From contig JACYUQ010000003.1 in NCBI GenBank assembly GCA_014841835.1, positions 372,001 through 436,000 of the forward strand: 64,000 bases of DNA, in the 5' to 3' direction. Below are positions 46,879 through 55,005 of the stretch, piece after piece. The stretch comes from Oxalobacteraceae sp. CFBP 13730. Its GTDB lineage: Bacteria > Pseudomonadota > Gammaproteobacteria > Burkholderiales > Burkholderiaceae_D. Position 1 is the first letter of the stretch. The number at the start of each line of letters is the position of its first letter. The position numbers were made by a program, and so were the translations under genes. The notes under the pieces are model-generated. The model saw nothing but the letters and a program-made list of their open reading frames with translations. It was not told where the DNA came from and did not search any database.

Positions 46879-48681
46879 ATGGGCAACTTCATCAAACTCA
46901 ATATCGGCACGCGACTGGCAGCCGGGTTCGCGCTGACCCTCATGATGACGGTCATTATCGCGACCGTCGGCGTCTGGCGCCTGAATCAGGTCGCGCAGGA
47001 AACGCAGGTCATTCTGGCCGAACCACTGGCGAAAGAACGCATGATCGCCGAGTGGTACACGCAGATTTTTGCCGCTGTACGCCGCACCGCCGCCATCGTC
47101 AAGAGCAGCGACGGCTCGCTGACCGCCTACTTCAAGGAAGACGCGGCCGCCACCGGCAAGCTGTCGGCCGACCTCGTCAAGAAGATCGAGCCGTTGATCA
47201 GCGGTGACGAGGAAACTGCCCTGTTCAAATCGGTGATGGAACACCGCGCCGCCTACAGCAAGGCGCGCGACGGCGCCATCAAGGCCAAGGCCGACGGCAA
47301 CACCGAACTGGCTGAACAGATCCTGACCCAGCAATTCACGCCGGCCGCCAAGGCCTATGAAGAGCGCGTCCATGACCTGGTCAACCTGCAGCAACAGCAC
47401 ATCAGCGACAGCGCCGCAATGATTGCCGGCACTGCCGCACGTGGCAAGGTCGTCATCGGCTCGCTTGCGGCCGGCGCCCTGCTGCTGGGCGGCGTCTTCG
47501 CCTGGCTGCTGACCCGCTCGATCACCGGGCCGCTGCGCCGCGCCGTCCAGGCTGCCGAACAAGTCGCCGCTGGCGACCTGACTGTGCGCATCGACAGCAG
47601 CGCCAATGATGAAACCGGCGCCCTGCTGCGCGCGCTGGGCAATATGAATAACAGCCTGGCCAAGATCGTCGATGAAGTGCGCACCGGCACCCAGACCATC
47701 AGCGGCGCCTCGGGCGAGATCGCCGCCGGCAGCTTCGACCTGTCGAGCCGCACCGAACAGCAGGCCGCCGCGCTGGAAGAGACCGCTGCCTCGATGGAAG
47801 AACTGACGGGCACCGTGCGCCAGAACGCCGACAATGCGCGCCAGGCCAACCAACTGGCGATTGCCGCCTCGAGCGTCGCGACGCAGGCCGGCGCTTCGGT
47901 CGACCAGGTCGTCGCCACGATGGGCTCGATCAACGAATCGTCACGCAAGATCGTCGACATCATCAGCGTCATCGACGGCATCGCCTTCCAGACCAACATC
48001 CTGGCCCTGAACGCTGCCGTGGAAGCAGCGCGCGCCGGCGAGCAGGGCCGCGGCTTTGCGGTCGTGGCGTCCGAAGTGCGCACACTGGCGCAACGCTCGG
48101 CAGCGGCCGCCAAGGAAATCAAGGGTCTGATCGGCGACTCGGTCGAGAAAGTCGACACCGGCACCAAGCTGGTCGACCAGACCGGTGCGACGATGCGCGA
48201 AGTGGTGGACTCGATCCGCCGCGTGACCGACATCATGGGCGAGATCTCGTCGGCCAGCCAGGAGCAGATCACCGGCATCGACCAGGTCAACCAGGCCATG
48301 GGCCAGATGGACAACGCGACCCAGCAGAACGCCGCACTGGTCGAAGAAGCTACTGCCGCCACCGCGTCGCTGCAGGATCAGGCCAAGCGCCTGGCGCAGG
48401 TGGTCGATGTGTTCAAGCTCGATGCAAGTCATGTCGCGGCGGCGGCGCCGAGCGTCGTGTCTACGCCAGTGAAACGGCCGGCGCCGGCACGACCGGCGCT
48501 GGGCAAGCCCGAACCGCGGCCGATTATCAGCGCAGTGACCAAACCAGTGGCCAAGCCAGCAGCCAGGACGGCAGCAGCGCCGACAGCGCCAACGGCCAAG
48601 CCAGCCACAAAATCGGCCAAAGCCTCTGGCAAACCCGTAGCCGCCGCCAAGGTGAACGAGTCGGAGTGGGAGGAGTTCTGA
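46879..48681 (+). CDS. Methyl-accepting chemotaxis protein with C-terminal WxxF tether
   Basis: 600 residues. A transmembrane helix near 12-33, a four-helix-bundle periplasmic domain to about 190, a second helix near 192-212, HAMP, then the signalling hairpin with tip [42 protein letters not shown] flexible Ala/Pro/Lys linker of about 80 residues leads to the final ESEWEEF, which fits the WxxF pentapeptide used to dock CheR and CheB. The ATG at 46879 is preferred because the 63 upstream residues from 46690 look non-coding. The ligand is unknown. Confidence 0.93.
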   Translation: MGNFIKLNIGTRLAAGFALTLMMTVIIATVGVWRLNQVAQETQVILAEPLAKERMIAEWYTQIFAAVRRTAAIVKSSDGSLTAYFKEDAAATGKLSADLVKKIEPLISGDEETALFKSVMEHRAAYSKARDGAIKAKADGNTELAEQILTQQFTPAAKAYEERVHDLVNLQQQHISDSAAMIAGTAARGKVVIGSLAAGALLLGGVFAWLLTRSITGPLRRAVQAAEQVAAGDLTVRIDSSANDETGALLRALGNMNNSLAKIVDEVRTGTQTISGASGEIAAGSFDLSSRTEQQAAALEETAASMEELTGTVRQNADNARQANQLAIAASSVATQAGASVDQVVATMGSINESSRKIVDIISVIDGIAFQTNILALNAAVEAARAGEQGRGFAVVASEVRTLAQRSAAAAKEIKGLIGDSVEKVDTGTKLVDQTGATMREVVDSIRRVTDIMGEISSASQEQITGIDQVNQAMGQMDNATQQNAALVEEATAATASLQDQAKRLAQVVDVFKLDASHVAAAAPSVVSTPVKRPAPARPALGKPEPRPIISAVTKPVAKPAARTAAAPTAPTAKPATKSAKASGKPVAAAKVNESEWEEF

Positions 48682-48703
48682 CCTTTCCAACCGTTTGATC
48701 ACG

Positions 48704-48741
48704 AACCGCCGTCCCCGTTCCCGGGCGCGGCGGTTTTTTTT
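48704..48741 (+). terminator. Rho-independent terminator of the chemoreceptor gene
   Basis: An 8-bp stem (aaccgccg / cggcggtt) followed by a run of T, 22 bp after the stop codon. Confidence 0.88.
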
Positions 48742-49007
48742 CGTGGCTGCATCTGCAGGCGACTTCGCGCTTCAGGCGCGAATGTACTTGCCGAATGCGC
48801 TCCCGGCAGGGAGATGATTTATCCGAAGATGCTGGCGGGCTACAGCCTGCACGGCTTTGGCGATCCATTGTTCGCCTAAGGCTTTCTGGTCTGAATCGTC
48901 GCTGCCACCCCCGCCAAAAAGCCGGGTCCGGCGATGCGGCAGGATAGGAACAGGATACGAATCATGGCGGGGCCGCGCAGCGACTGGGCACGTTGTTCGC
49001 TGTTGCA

Positions 49008-49042
49008 GCCGAGGCTATGTCCGAATGTCCGACCTGGCCCCG
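49008..49042 (-). repeat. Degenerate REP-like repeat, distant copy
   Basis: The core gtccgaatgtccgacctggc differs by a few bases from the inverted copies near 23.1 kb. It abuts the tandem array. Confidence 0.65.
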
Positions 49043-49089
49043 TCGTATGGCCCCGTCGTATGGCCCCGTCGTATGTGGCCCCGTCGTAT
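49036..49089. repeat. 13-bp tandem repeat, four copies
   Basis: The unit ggccccgtcgtat occurs at 49036, 49049, 49062 and, after a gt insertion, 49077. The first unit grows out of the REP-like end, suggesting the array arose by slippage there. Confidence 0.9.
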
Positions 49090-49095
49090 TGGCCC

Positions 49096-49731
49096 TTAAC
49101 TTTCCGCGTTCGCCACCTTTTGATCAAACCAAACATCGCTTTGCGGCGAAAAAAAACGATAGCCAAAAGGCAAAGCCAGGAATTTGGCAAGATCAGGTCT
49201 TCTTGCACTGACGTGGTGAGCGTGCACAGTTTTCAGCGTGCTGGTGTCGCCATTAAAACGATCTGTGGTAAGCCACCATCCCGACATGTGATCAGGTGAT
49301 GGATATCGCACACCTTCTACTTCGTCACCTTCATAGACTCCGTCAGAAATGACAACCATCTGATCCAGCCAAGGCGGAGCAAACGCTGCCCCGACCTTTT
49401 GACAAGTCTGATGCTGGTCACGCCAGTATGAAACAGAGGTACTGACGCCAAAGACAAAATCCGTTGCTTCGGGGTTGTACTCCCAGAACACAAGCCGGTT
49501 ACGGTCATCTAATTCCGCTTTGGTAAGCCAATATCCATACTTGACGGTTTCGCCGGACCGGATTGCCTTCCCAGCCGCCACATAGCTCCCTATAAACTGA
49601 ACGAACTTACAACAGTCATCCAGCAACAAAGGACTATCAACTGTCGCACTTATTTCGTAGCCAACCTGATTCAACAGCCCTGCCGTTTGGCACGTCAAGC
49701 CCTCGCTGAACACGGATATTTCGATACTCAA
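49096..49731 (-). CDS. Putative immunity protein (DUF2185/Imm33-like) of a polymorphic toxin
   Basis: 211 residues without a signal peptide. The carboxy-terminal block SGWWLTTDRFNGDT, then HVSARRPDLAKFLALPFGYRF, resembles Imm33/DUF2185-type immunity proteins; confidence is moderate. The start codon is TTG, supported by a strong ribosome site (ggaggtg). It begins 15 bp after the stop of a broken toxin tip, the normal toxin-immunity order. The base composition is lower in GC than the core genes, consistent with transfer. As an intact immunity gene beside a dead toxin it may protect against kin toxins. Confidence 0.68.
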   Translation of the reverse strand: MSIEISVFSEGLTCQTAGLLNQVGYEISATVDSPLLLDDCCKFVQFIGSYVAAGKAIRSGETVKYGYWLTKAELDDRNRLVFWEYNPEATDFVFGVSTSVSYWRDQHQTCQKVGAAFAPPWLDQMVVISDGVYEGDEVEGVRYPSPDHMSGWWLTTDRFNGDTSTLKTVHAHHVSARRPDLAKFLALPFGYRFFSPQSDVWFDQKVANAES

Positions 49732-49745
49732 TTTTCACCTCCACA

Positions 49746-49971
49746 CTAGCGACTCTGTGTACCTCTTACTTGGCCACCTTGTACCCGACTGCATGTCAAG
49801 CAGTGCGGATACAGCTCTTGCGGCCCACCCGAAGGGTTCAACGCATTCGGCGGCTGGTGATCGGGAATGTGATTGCCGCTCTTCGTGCCGGGATCCTTGT
49901 GCCGGATGTATGGCAACCAGTATCTTGCCCGATCTCGTTAATCTGGCCGCGCTCGTCCTTGCTAAAGTCCC
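49746..49971 (-). pseudogene. Orphan Rhs toxin C-terminal tip, frameshifted and truncated by an IS3 element
   Basis: The translated remnant reads DFSKDERGQINEIGQDTGCHTSGT in one frame, then continues in the next frame as KDPGTKSGNHIPDHQPPNALNP and YPHCLTCSRVQGG to a stop at 49746. Both pieces belong to a widespread cysteine/histidine-rich toxin tip of Rhs-type proteins. The two frames join if one A is restored near 49896-49900 (acaagg for acaaagg). The 5' part is removed by the IS3 insertion at 49972. The downstream TTG-started gene is its presumed immunity partner. Confidence 0.78.
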
Positions 49972-50004
49972 TGAGGTGTACTGTCAATAGTGGACACGTC
50001 CGTT

Positions 50005-50865
50005 TCAAGCAGCCATCTTCGCCTTGCTGAAATTTTCGGCGAATATTGCTGGCGATACGTAGCCAAGGCGCGAATGTCGCCGCTGGCGGTTATAGAAAAT
50101 CTCGATGTACTCCTTGATCGCTGCTTCCGCGTTAGCCCTTGTGGTGTAGCGTTGATGATGAATCATCTCATTCTTCAAGCTACCCCAGAAGCTCTCCATG
50201 GGGGCGTTGTCGTAGCAGTTCCCTTTGCGCGACATGGAAGCTTGCATGCCGAACTGCTCGGCCAGTTTCCGGTAATCGTCAGCGCAGTATTGCGTCCCGC
50301 GGTCAGAGTGGCGGATCAAGCCAGGAGCCGGACGCTTACTGCGCACAGCGCGCCACAAGGCCTGCGCCGTCATATCCTGCGTCATGCGCGATCCCGTTGC
50401 ATATCCCACCAGCTCGCAGGTAAAAACGTCCTTCACACCAGCGAGATAAAGCCATCCTTCGTCCGTCATCACGTAGGTGATGTCGGTGACTCAGACTTCG
50501 TTCGGCCGCGTCGGCACGAAGGTCTGGTTCAACAGATTGTCGGCGACTGGAAAACCATGGCGCGAATTCGTCGTCGCCTTGAACTTGCGCTTTTGTTTAC
50601 AGCGCAGACCGAGCTCTTGCCGTAGCCTGACAATCCTGTCCCGCCCCGTATCAAAGCCTTGGGAGATCAGCTCGGGATGCAGGCGCAGTGGCCCGTAGGT
50701 CTCCCGGGTCTGGACGTGTGCTGCCTTGATCGCGATCTTCAATCGCTCGTCGTCTTGCGCGCGTTGCGATGGTGGACGGTCCAGCGCTGCATAGAATCCA
50801 CTAGGCGAAACGTCGAAGACACGGCATAACAAGCCAAGCGGGTAATCGAGTCGCACCGATTTCAT
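50005..50865 (-). pseudogene. IS3-family transposase OrfB, interrupted by a nonsense codon
   Basis: The first part (YPLGLLCRVFDVSPSGFYAAL to PTRPNEV) ends at TGA 50491-50493; the frame then continues directly with VTDITYVMTDEGWLYLAG, RHSDRGTQY and APMESFWGSLKNE, the DDE residues of the integrase core. Restoring TGG at the stop gives the usual family motif NEVWVTDITY. The gene is therefore inactive unless the stop is read through. Confidence 0.88.
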
Positions 50866-50927
50866 GAACGCGTACCGGGCAACGACTCCCTTGCAAAGTA
50901 CGCGGTGGCCTTTTTTAGCACTTCCTT

Positions 50928-51170
50928 TTATATGCGCTCGACGGCCAGTTCTTTGCGCAGCTTAGCTACCTCGGCTTCCAACTCCGACACGCTGCGACTG
51001 CCTGGTGGCGCCGTCGGGTCGCTGCCTTTCTTGGCTGCGCTAACCCAGTTCGCCAAAGTCCCTTTGGGGATGCTAATTCGCTTCGCTGCCTTTTCCAGAG
51101 TAAGGCCCTGGGCAAGGACCAACTTGACAGCTTCTGCTCGGAATTCCGGTGTGTATGTCGTTAATTTCAT
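50928..51170 (-). CDS. IS3-family transposase OrfA (HTH protein), truncated at its end
   Basis: 80 residues with the typical KLTTYTPEFRAEAVKLVLAQGLTLEKAAKRI helix-turn-helix start and a leucine-zipper-like tail ELEAEVAKLRKELAVERI. It stops just before an A6G slippery sequence that normally drives OrfAB frameshifting, so the fusion protein cannot form as usual. Confidence 0.8.
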   Translation of the reverse strand: MKLTTYTPEFRAEAVKLVLAQGLTLEKAAKRISIPKGTLANWVSAAKKGSDPTAPPGSRSVSELEAEVAKLRKELAVERI

Positions 51171-51231
51171 GCTCTCACTCCCTCTGACAATTTTATCAAA
51201 TGGAAGTGTCCGAAAAAGTCAGGTTACCTCA

Positions 51232-51310
51232 ACATTAAGCGCCGACACATTGCAACCTGTGTCGACCACTCCAAACCTCTTGTGACGCTGATAGGCAATT
51301 ATCCGGCTCG
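51232..51310. other. Short non-coding flank between IS3 element and a frameshifted gene
   Basis: About 80 bp. On the minus strand an open frame (IIAYQRHKRFGVVDTG) crosses into it but matches nothing I recognise. It may be the remains of the Rhs segment that preceded the broken toxin tip. Confidence 0.35.
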
Positions 51311-51644
51311 CTAACCGGAGAATCCAATAAAGGGGCCAAAGAAGACTTGACCATCTTCTACCACCGCTGGCAACTGCTCGGTACTTGGCATTTGATCTGC
51401 GTATTCAGGCCAAACACTCTCAATGTAGGCTGCCCACGAATCCAGAGGGACCTCGCGCACGCCATTCTTAATGTCATCGAATTTGTACCCCATTTTGCAT
51501 AATAGCTTGCACGCCCTTTTTTAACGCTGCTTGATAGTCCAAAGCAGCGACGTAGCATGCAACATACGCTCCTTTCAGGCCATCCGGCATTTCCATGCTC
51601 TCACCAGGGAGAACTTTCATCGTGAATTCATACAGATTGTTCAT
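51311..51644 (-). pseudogene. Putative immunity gene split by a one-base insertion
   Basis: The first frame gives MNNLYEFTMKVLPGESMEMP through AALKKGVQAIMQ; the next frame continues with MGYKFDDIKNGVREVPLDSWAAYIESVW to QVFFGPFIGFSG. Removing one A from the run at about 51488-51492 joins them into one protein of about 110 residues. The start at 51644 has an aaagga ribosome site. It follows an orphan toxin tip by 31 bp, so it was probably that toxin's immunity gene. A sequencing error in the A-run cannot be excluded. Confidence 0.68.
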
Positions 51645-51675
51645 TACTAATCCTTTAAAAGACGGCCAATCGATG

Positions 51676-52095
51676 CTACCCACCGGAGCCTTTAACAATC
51701 ACTTGCCGAAGCTTCTGTAGCTGCTCAGCGGTAAGGCCGAATTGATTAGGCGCCTTCGTTGGATCAGCGATTACCGGCCGTGTCGGATACAGCGATCGCT
51801 GCGCTTCGGGAACTGCTGTTGCACGCAACTCATCCAGGAACGATTTCGGATTGTCAAAACTCTTGATCGTATTGTCAGGGAATTGCTGCAAACGCTGTTC
51901 TAAGAATTGCTGAGCACGGGCCTCGTCACCAAAATTCAAATAGAGATTTCGCTCTGGGCCACGGCCCTTATTGGTCAGGAGTTCTGGAATATTCACGTTA
52001 CCGGCTTCATCGATTAGAAGTCGCTGATTTCCACCACCCTCAACCCGGAATACCTTTACCGTATCCGCAGTGCTATTTGCCCCAACTGCTGCCTG
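51676..52095 (-). pseudogene. Orphan Rhs toxin C-terminal module without a start codon
   Basis: 139 open codons that begin immediately after the stop of the upstream immunity gene, in the same frame. The sequence VKVFRVEGGGNQRLLIDEAG, then RNLYLNFGDEARAQQFLEQRL, FLDELRATAVPEAQ and DPTKAPNQFGLTAEQLQKLR resembles carboxy-terminal tips of Rhs and other polymorphic toxins. No YD repeat or signal peptide precedes it. It could be expressed only by reinitiation, for example at the GTG at 51996. This is the pattern of a displaced toxin tip kept downstream of the active one. Confidence 0.75.
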
Positions 52096-52452
52096 TTATT
52101 GGCAGACTTCAGGAAAAGCAAACCAAAGACCCTCTTCATCCGGATCACTTTGACTATCCCGCCACTCCCGTACGATTGTACCTGCCGCGAGTTGATGATC
52201 CTTCCCATACTCATACACAGGTCTCCAGCCAGACGCTCGAGTGCGATCCCCTACAATTGGAATCGCCCCCCCTTGCAACAAAGCGAGAACAAAGTCGAGA
52301 ACGAACTGATCCAACTCCCCATCGCTCAAGCCGAAGCCTGCGCGTCCTGCCCTTACCATGGCCCAAAAGCCTACTGGATCACGTCTCGCCTCATCCAGTG
52401 AACGCTGGAACCAGTCGCATTCGCTCGTACCAAACCTCAAGTGTCGCCGCAT
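52096..52452 (-). CDS. Putative immunity protein for the Rhs toxin
   Basis: 118 residues, no signal peptide and no recognised family. Visible features are Trp/Asp-rich segments (SECDWFQRSLDEARRDPVGFWAMV, EEGLWFAFPEVCQ) and an acidic middle (LSDGELDQFVLDFVLALL). It starts 2 bp after the stop of the Rhs toxin gene and its ribosome site (agaggtaag) lies in the end of that gene, the standard toxin-immunity arrangement. The role is inferred from position only. Confidence 0.68.
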   Translation of the reverse strand: MRRHLRFGTSECDWFQRSLDEARRDPVGFWAMVRAGRAGFGLSDGELDQFVLDFVLALLQGGAIPIVGDRTRASGWRPVYEYGKDHQLAAGTIVREWRDSQSDPDEEGLWFAFPEVCQ

Positions 52453-52454
52453 AC

Positions 52455-54986
52455 TTACCTCTGGTGAATCTTACTGACGTCTGGGACGCCTGGAATATTT
52501 ATGTCGATGGATTTGCCGTTTTCTCGGCTATCTCGAATGCCAAAACCACCTTTCCCACCAGGCAAGTCATACCACTCACCCGGATATTTCTTGTCAGGGT
52601 TTAGTTTCGCACCAGTCTCTTTTAACCGATCAGCAATTTCGCCCAGTTTTTCAGGTGAAACTGTCCTAACATCACCTGTTGTGCCGCCCACGACTTCACC
52701 AACGGGTTTACCATCCGGTGTCAGGATATTGGCTGGGTCATTGTTTGTACCCACATCCGACGATTGCACGGATTCATTTCTGAACGGATCGGCGCGCTCC
52801 CGTCCGCGCTGCTTGTCCATCAGGTGTGCGTAGTACATGGCCGCACCAGTGACGACGAACACACCGCCGCAGATAACTGGGTTGAAACAAAGCAGTGTCT
52901 GCGCCTGCCGTCCGTCCGGGTCGCGCATATTGACCGGATCGTTCCCGACATAGGTGTACAAGCCCATGTCATCCTGGTAGCCGACCGGGTCCGTCTGCAG
53001 GAAGCGTCCGATCCGCGGATAGTATACCCGCGCCTTGTAGTAATACATCCCCAATTCGGGCAGCATCAGTTGCCCTGTATAGCCAAACCGCCCTTTGTTG
53101 GATACACCGGGCACACCGTACGCATCGTAGGTATTCACCGACAGGACCTTGCCGGCATTGTCAGTGATGGCGATCGCCGAGCCTTGATGGTTGGCGTGAA
53201 TGAAATGGCGGTTGGCGCCGCCAACCTGCGCGCCGTCGTATCCGACGAGTGGCCGATCGCGACCGGTGCCAAACACGTAACGCCTGACCATGACGCCGTT
53301 CTGATACTCGGCCACCAGGGCGTCGCCGCTGTAGAGAAAGGCGGTGGCGGCACTGCTAGCGGGAGCCACCGAGACCAGGCGCCCCAGGGGGTCGTAGCCC
53401 AGCGTCGTGGTCGCGGCCCCGGCAGCCTTGATCAGCCGGTTTTCTGCATCGTATTCATAGACGGTCGTGCCGTCCGAGCTCAGGTTGCCGTTGTCGTCAT
53501 GGTCAAATACATGGTTGCCGACCTGCGTGTACTGGTTCAGTCCGTTCACCAGGTAGGCACCGACCGCGCTACCTTTTTCTACATACTGAAAATTGCTGTT
53601 GCTCAGTTCGCGTGTAGCAATCTGCGCAGCCGGGTTGTAGGTCAGCGTGTGCGTCAGATCGTAGGCGGACGTCGCCGCGTCGAAGCCGATGGTGCGCGGA
53701 CGCGACGCGGCGTCGTAGCCGAAAGCATCGACCACGCTGCCGACGGTCGTCCTGCTGCCGAGCCGCGCCAGCTCGTCATAGCGCTGACTTACCAGTACTG
53801 CGCCATTCACGCCGTCTTCGAGAACGTCAGCCAGCCTGTCCAGTTGGTCGTAGCGGTAGGTGAACGAGGCATTGTCCGGGTGAGTAACACGGGTGCGATT
53901 CCCGTTCAGGTCGTAGCGGTACGTCAGCGTCCGGGCCACGCCACTTACATTGGTGGTTTCCGCCGCCAGTTCCCCAAAACCGTTGTGGATTTTGGTGACG
54001 CCGGCGCCGGCATCGCTACCAAAGCGGGCATATTGCTGGTTGCCCAACGAGTCATAGCCATAGAAAACAGGCGGGAGCACGCCGCTGCCCGATGTCAGTT
54101 GCCGGCTTAGTACACGATTGAGACCGTCGTAGGCGTAGCTGATCACCCTGCCGTCGCGCTTTTTGAGCAAGGTGCGATTCCCGTTTGCGTCGAGACCGTA
54201 TTCCTCGTAGTCGTTGCTGTTATAGCCTGAATTGGGCGCGACCAGCGCCTGGGGAAAATACATCCGCTTGAGCCGGCCGCGCCCGTCGTAATCGTAGTGG
54301 GTAAGGTTGCCATTGGCGTCGAGCTGATCCGAGACGAGGTAGCTGCCGCTGACGCCATACCGGTTTTCCAGGTAGGTCTGTTCAAACTCGGTGGTCAGGC
54401 CACGTTTTTCCGTCAAGACCAGGTGCGCGATCTTGTACTGGTACTGCGTGATCCGGTCGGGTCCGGCGGCGCCCTCCAGCCCCAGATCGCATGCGTCCGG
54501 CAGGCTGGTGTAGGCGGCCGGATTCATGCGTACGGTCCTGCACTTCAGACGGTCCAGTTCGTCGTAGCCGAACTGCGTCAGCGATACGGCGTCGAGGGCG
54601 GCGCCATCCGGACCGCCAACCGATTCAGTCCGCCTGCGCCCTACTTCGTCGTAGGTGTACACCATCCTGCGTGCAACGATGAAGCTCTCGGCAGACCAGT
54701 TGGCCGGTTCGATCGTTTCGTCCTGCCAGGCGTTGAGCACGCCTTCGTCGACTTGCACCAGCAGACCTTTGCTGTCATACAGATTGCGGGTGGCAGGATA
54801 CGAGGCGCTGCCGTCCGGGGACGGACGGATCACGGCAGTGACCTGCTGGTTGAGGTTAAAGCGCACTGCCGTCGTGTAGGCAGCGGGCCCTTGCGCGGCA
54901 TGGGCTGGCAGTGCCATCAACGAGCAACACAGCGCTACGCACGCAAGCAACAGGCGTTCGAACGTCGTGGCGAACTTGTTGAACAT
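52455..54986 (-). CDS. Secreted Rhs core protein with C-terminal polymorphic toxin tip
   Basis: 843 residues. A Sec signal peptide (LLLACVALCCSLMALPAHA) is followed by YD repeats (YDYDGRGRLKRM, YAYDGLNRVLSR, YRYDLNGNRTRV, YEYDAENRLIKA) and the Rhs core GRFGYTGQLMLPELGMYYYKARVYYPRIGRFLQTDPVG, ending at NDPVNMRDPDG. The last 151 residues are a variable tip: a hydrophobic helix (VICGGVFVVTGAAMYY), then a domain ending in GKGGFGIRDSRENGKSIDIN and PGVPDVSKIHQR. This resembles toxin tips of Rhs and CdiA proteins, but the exact activity is unresolved. No PAAR domain is present, so export by Sec rather than type VI secretion is indicated. Confidence 0.85.
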   Translation of the reverse strand: MFNKFATTFERLLLACVALCCSLMALPAHAAQGPAAYTTAVRFNLNQQVTAVIRPSPDGSASYPATRNLYDSKGLLVQVDEGVLNAWQDETIEPANWSAESFIVARRMVYTYDEVGRRRTESVGGPDGAALDAVSLTQFGYDELDRLKCRTVRMNPAAYTSLPDACDLGLEGAAGPDRITQYQYKIAHLVLTEKRGLTTEFEQTYLENRYGVSGSYLVSDQLDANGNLTHYDYDGRGRLKRMYFPQALVAPNSGYNSNDYEEYGLDANGNRTLLKKRDGRVISYAYDGLNRVLSRQLTSGSGVLPPVFYGYDSLGNQQYARFGSDAGAGVTKIHNGFGELAAETTNVSGVARTLTYRYDLNGNRTRVTHPDNASFTYRYDQLDRLADVLEDGVNGAVLVSQRYDELARLGSRTTVGSVVDAFGYDAASRPRTIGFDAATSAYDLTHTLTYNPAAQIATRELSNSNFQYVEKGSAVGAYLVNGLNQYTQVGNHVFDHDDNGNLSSDGTTVYEYDAENRLIKAAGAATTTLGYDPLGRLVSVAPASSAATAFLYSGDALVAEYQNGVMVRRYVFGTGRDRPLVGYDGAQVGGANRHFIHANHQGSAIAITDNAGKVLSVNTYDAYGVPGVSNKGRFGYTGQLMLPELGMYYYKARVYYPRIGRFLQTDPVGYQDDMGLYTYVGNDPVNMRDPDGRQAQTLLCFNPVICGGVFVVTGAAMYYAHLMDKQRGRERADPFRNESVQSSDVGTNNDPANILTPDGKPVGEVVGGTTGDVRTVSPEKLGEIADRLKETGAKLNPDKKYPGEWYDLPGGKGGFGIRDSRENGKSIDINIPGVPDVSKIHQR

Positions 54987-55005
54987 GAGCGTTTCCCGTT
55001 CTGGT

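Larger units (their letters stand above)
48742..49095. other. Gene-free segment with degenerate REP-like copy and 13-bp tandem repeat
   Basis: No convincing gene is present. A short frame ending in HGFGDPLFA (about 48823-48879) is too small to support. From 49008 the segment holds a degenerate copy of the REP-like unit (gaggctatgtccgaatgtcc) and then a tandem array. It separates the core genome from the Rhs-associated island. Confidence 0.6.
49972..51231 (-). mobile_element. Decayed IS3-family insertion sequence (about 1260 bp)
   Basis: The ends are imperfect inverted repeats starting TGAGGT: 49972-50003 and the complement of 51200-51231, sharing tgaggt, ggacac and tcc blocks. Two overlapping transposase frames lie inside. 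OrfB carries a TGA in place of a Trp codon, and the OrfA-OrfB junction is disrupted. No 3- or 4-bp target duplication is visible (ccc on one side, aca on the other), so the flanks may have been rearranged. Confidence 0.85.

Noticed and set aside
48823..48879. A short frame ending HGFGDPLFA after the chemoreceptor gene
   Set aside because: Fewer than 30 residues with no ribosome site at a usable distance and no homology I recognise.
49036..49089. Tandem repeats as a CRISPR or origin iteron array
   Set aside because: The units are 13 bp and directly adjacent with no spacers, and no replication gene is present.
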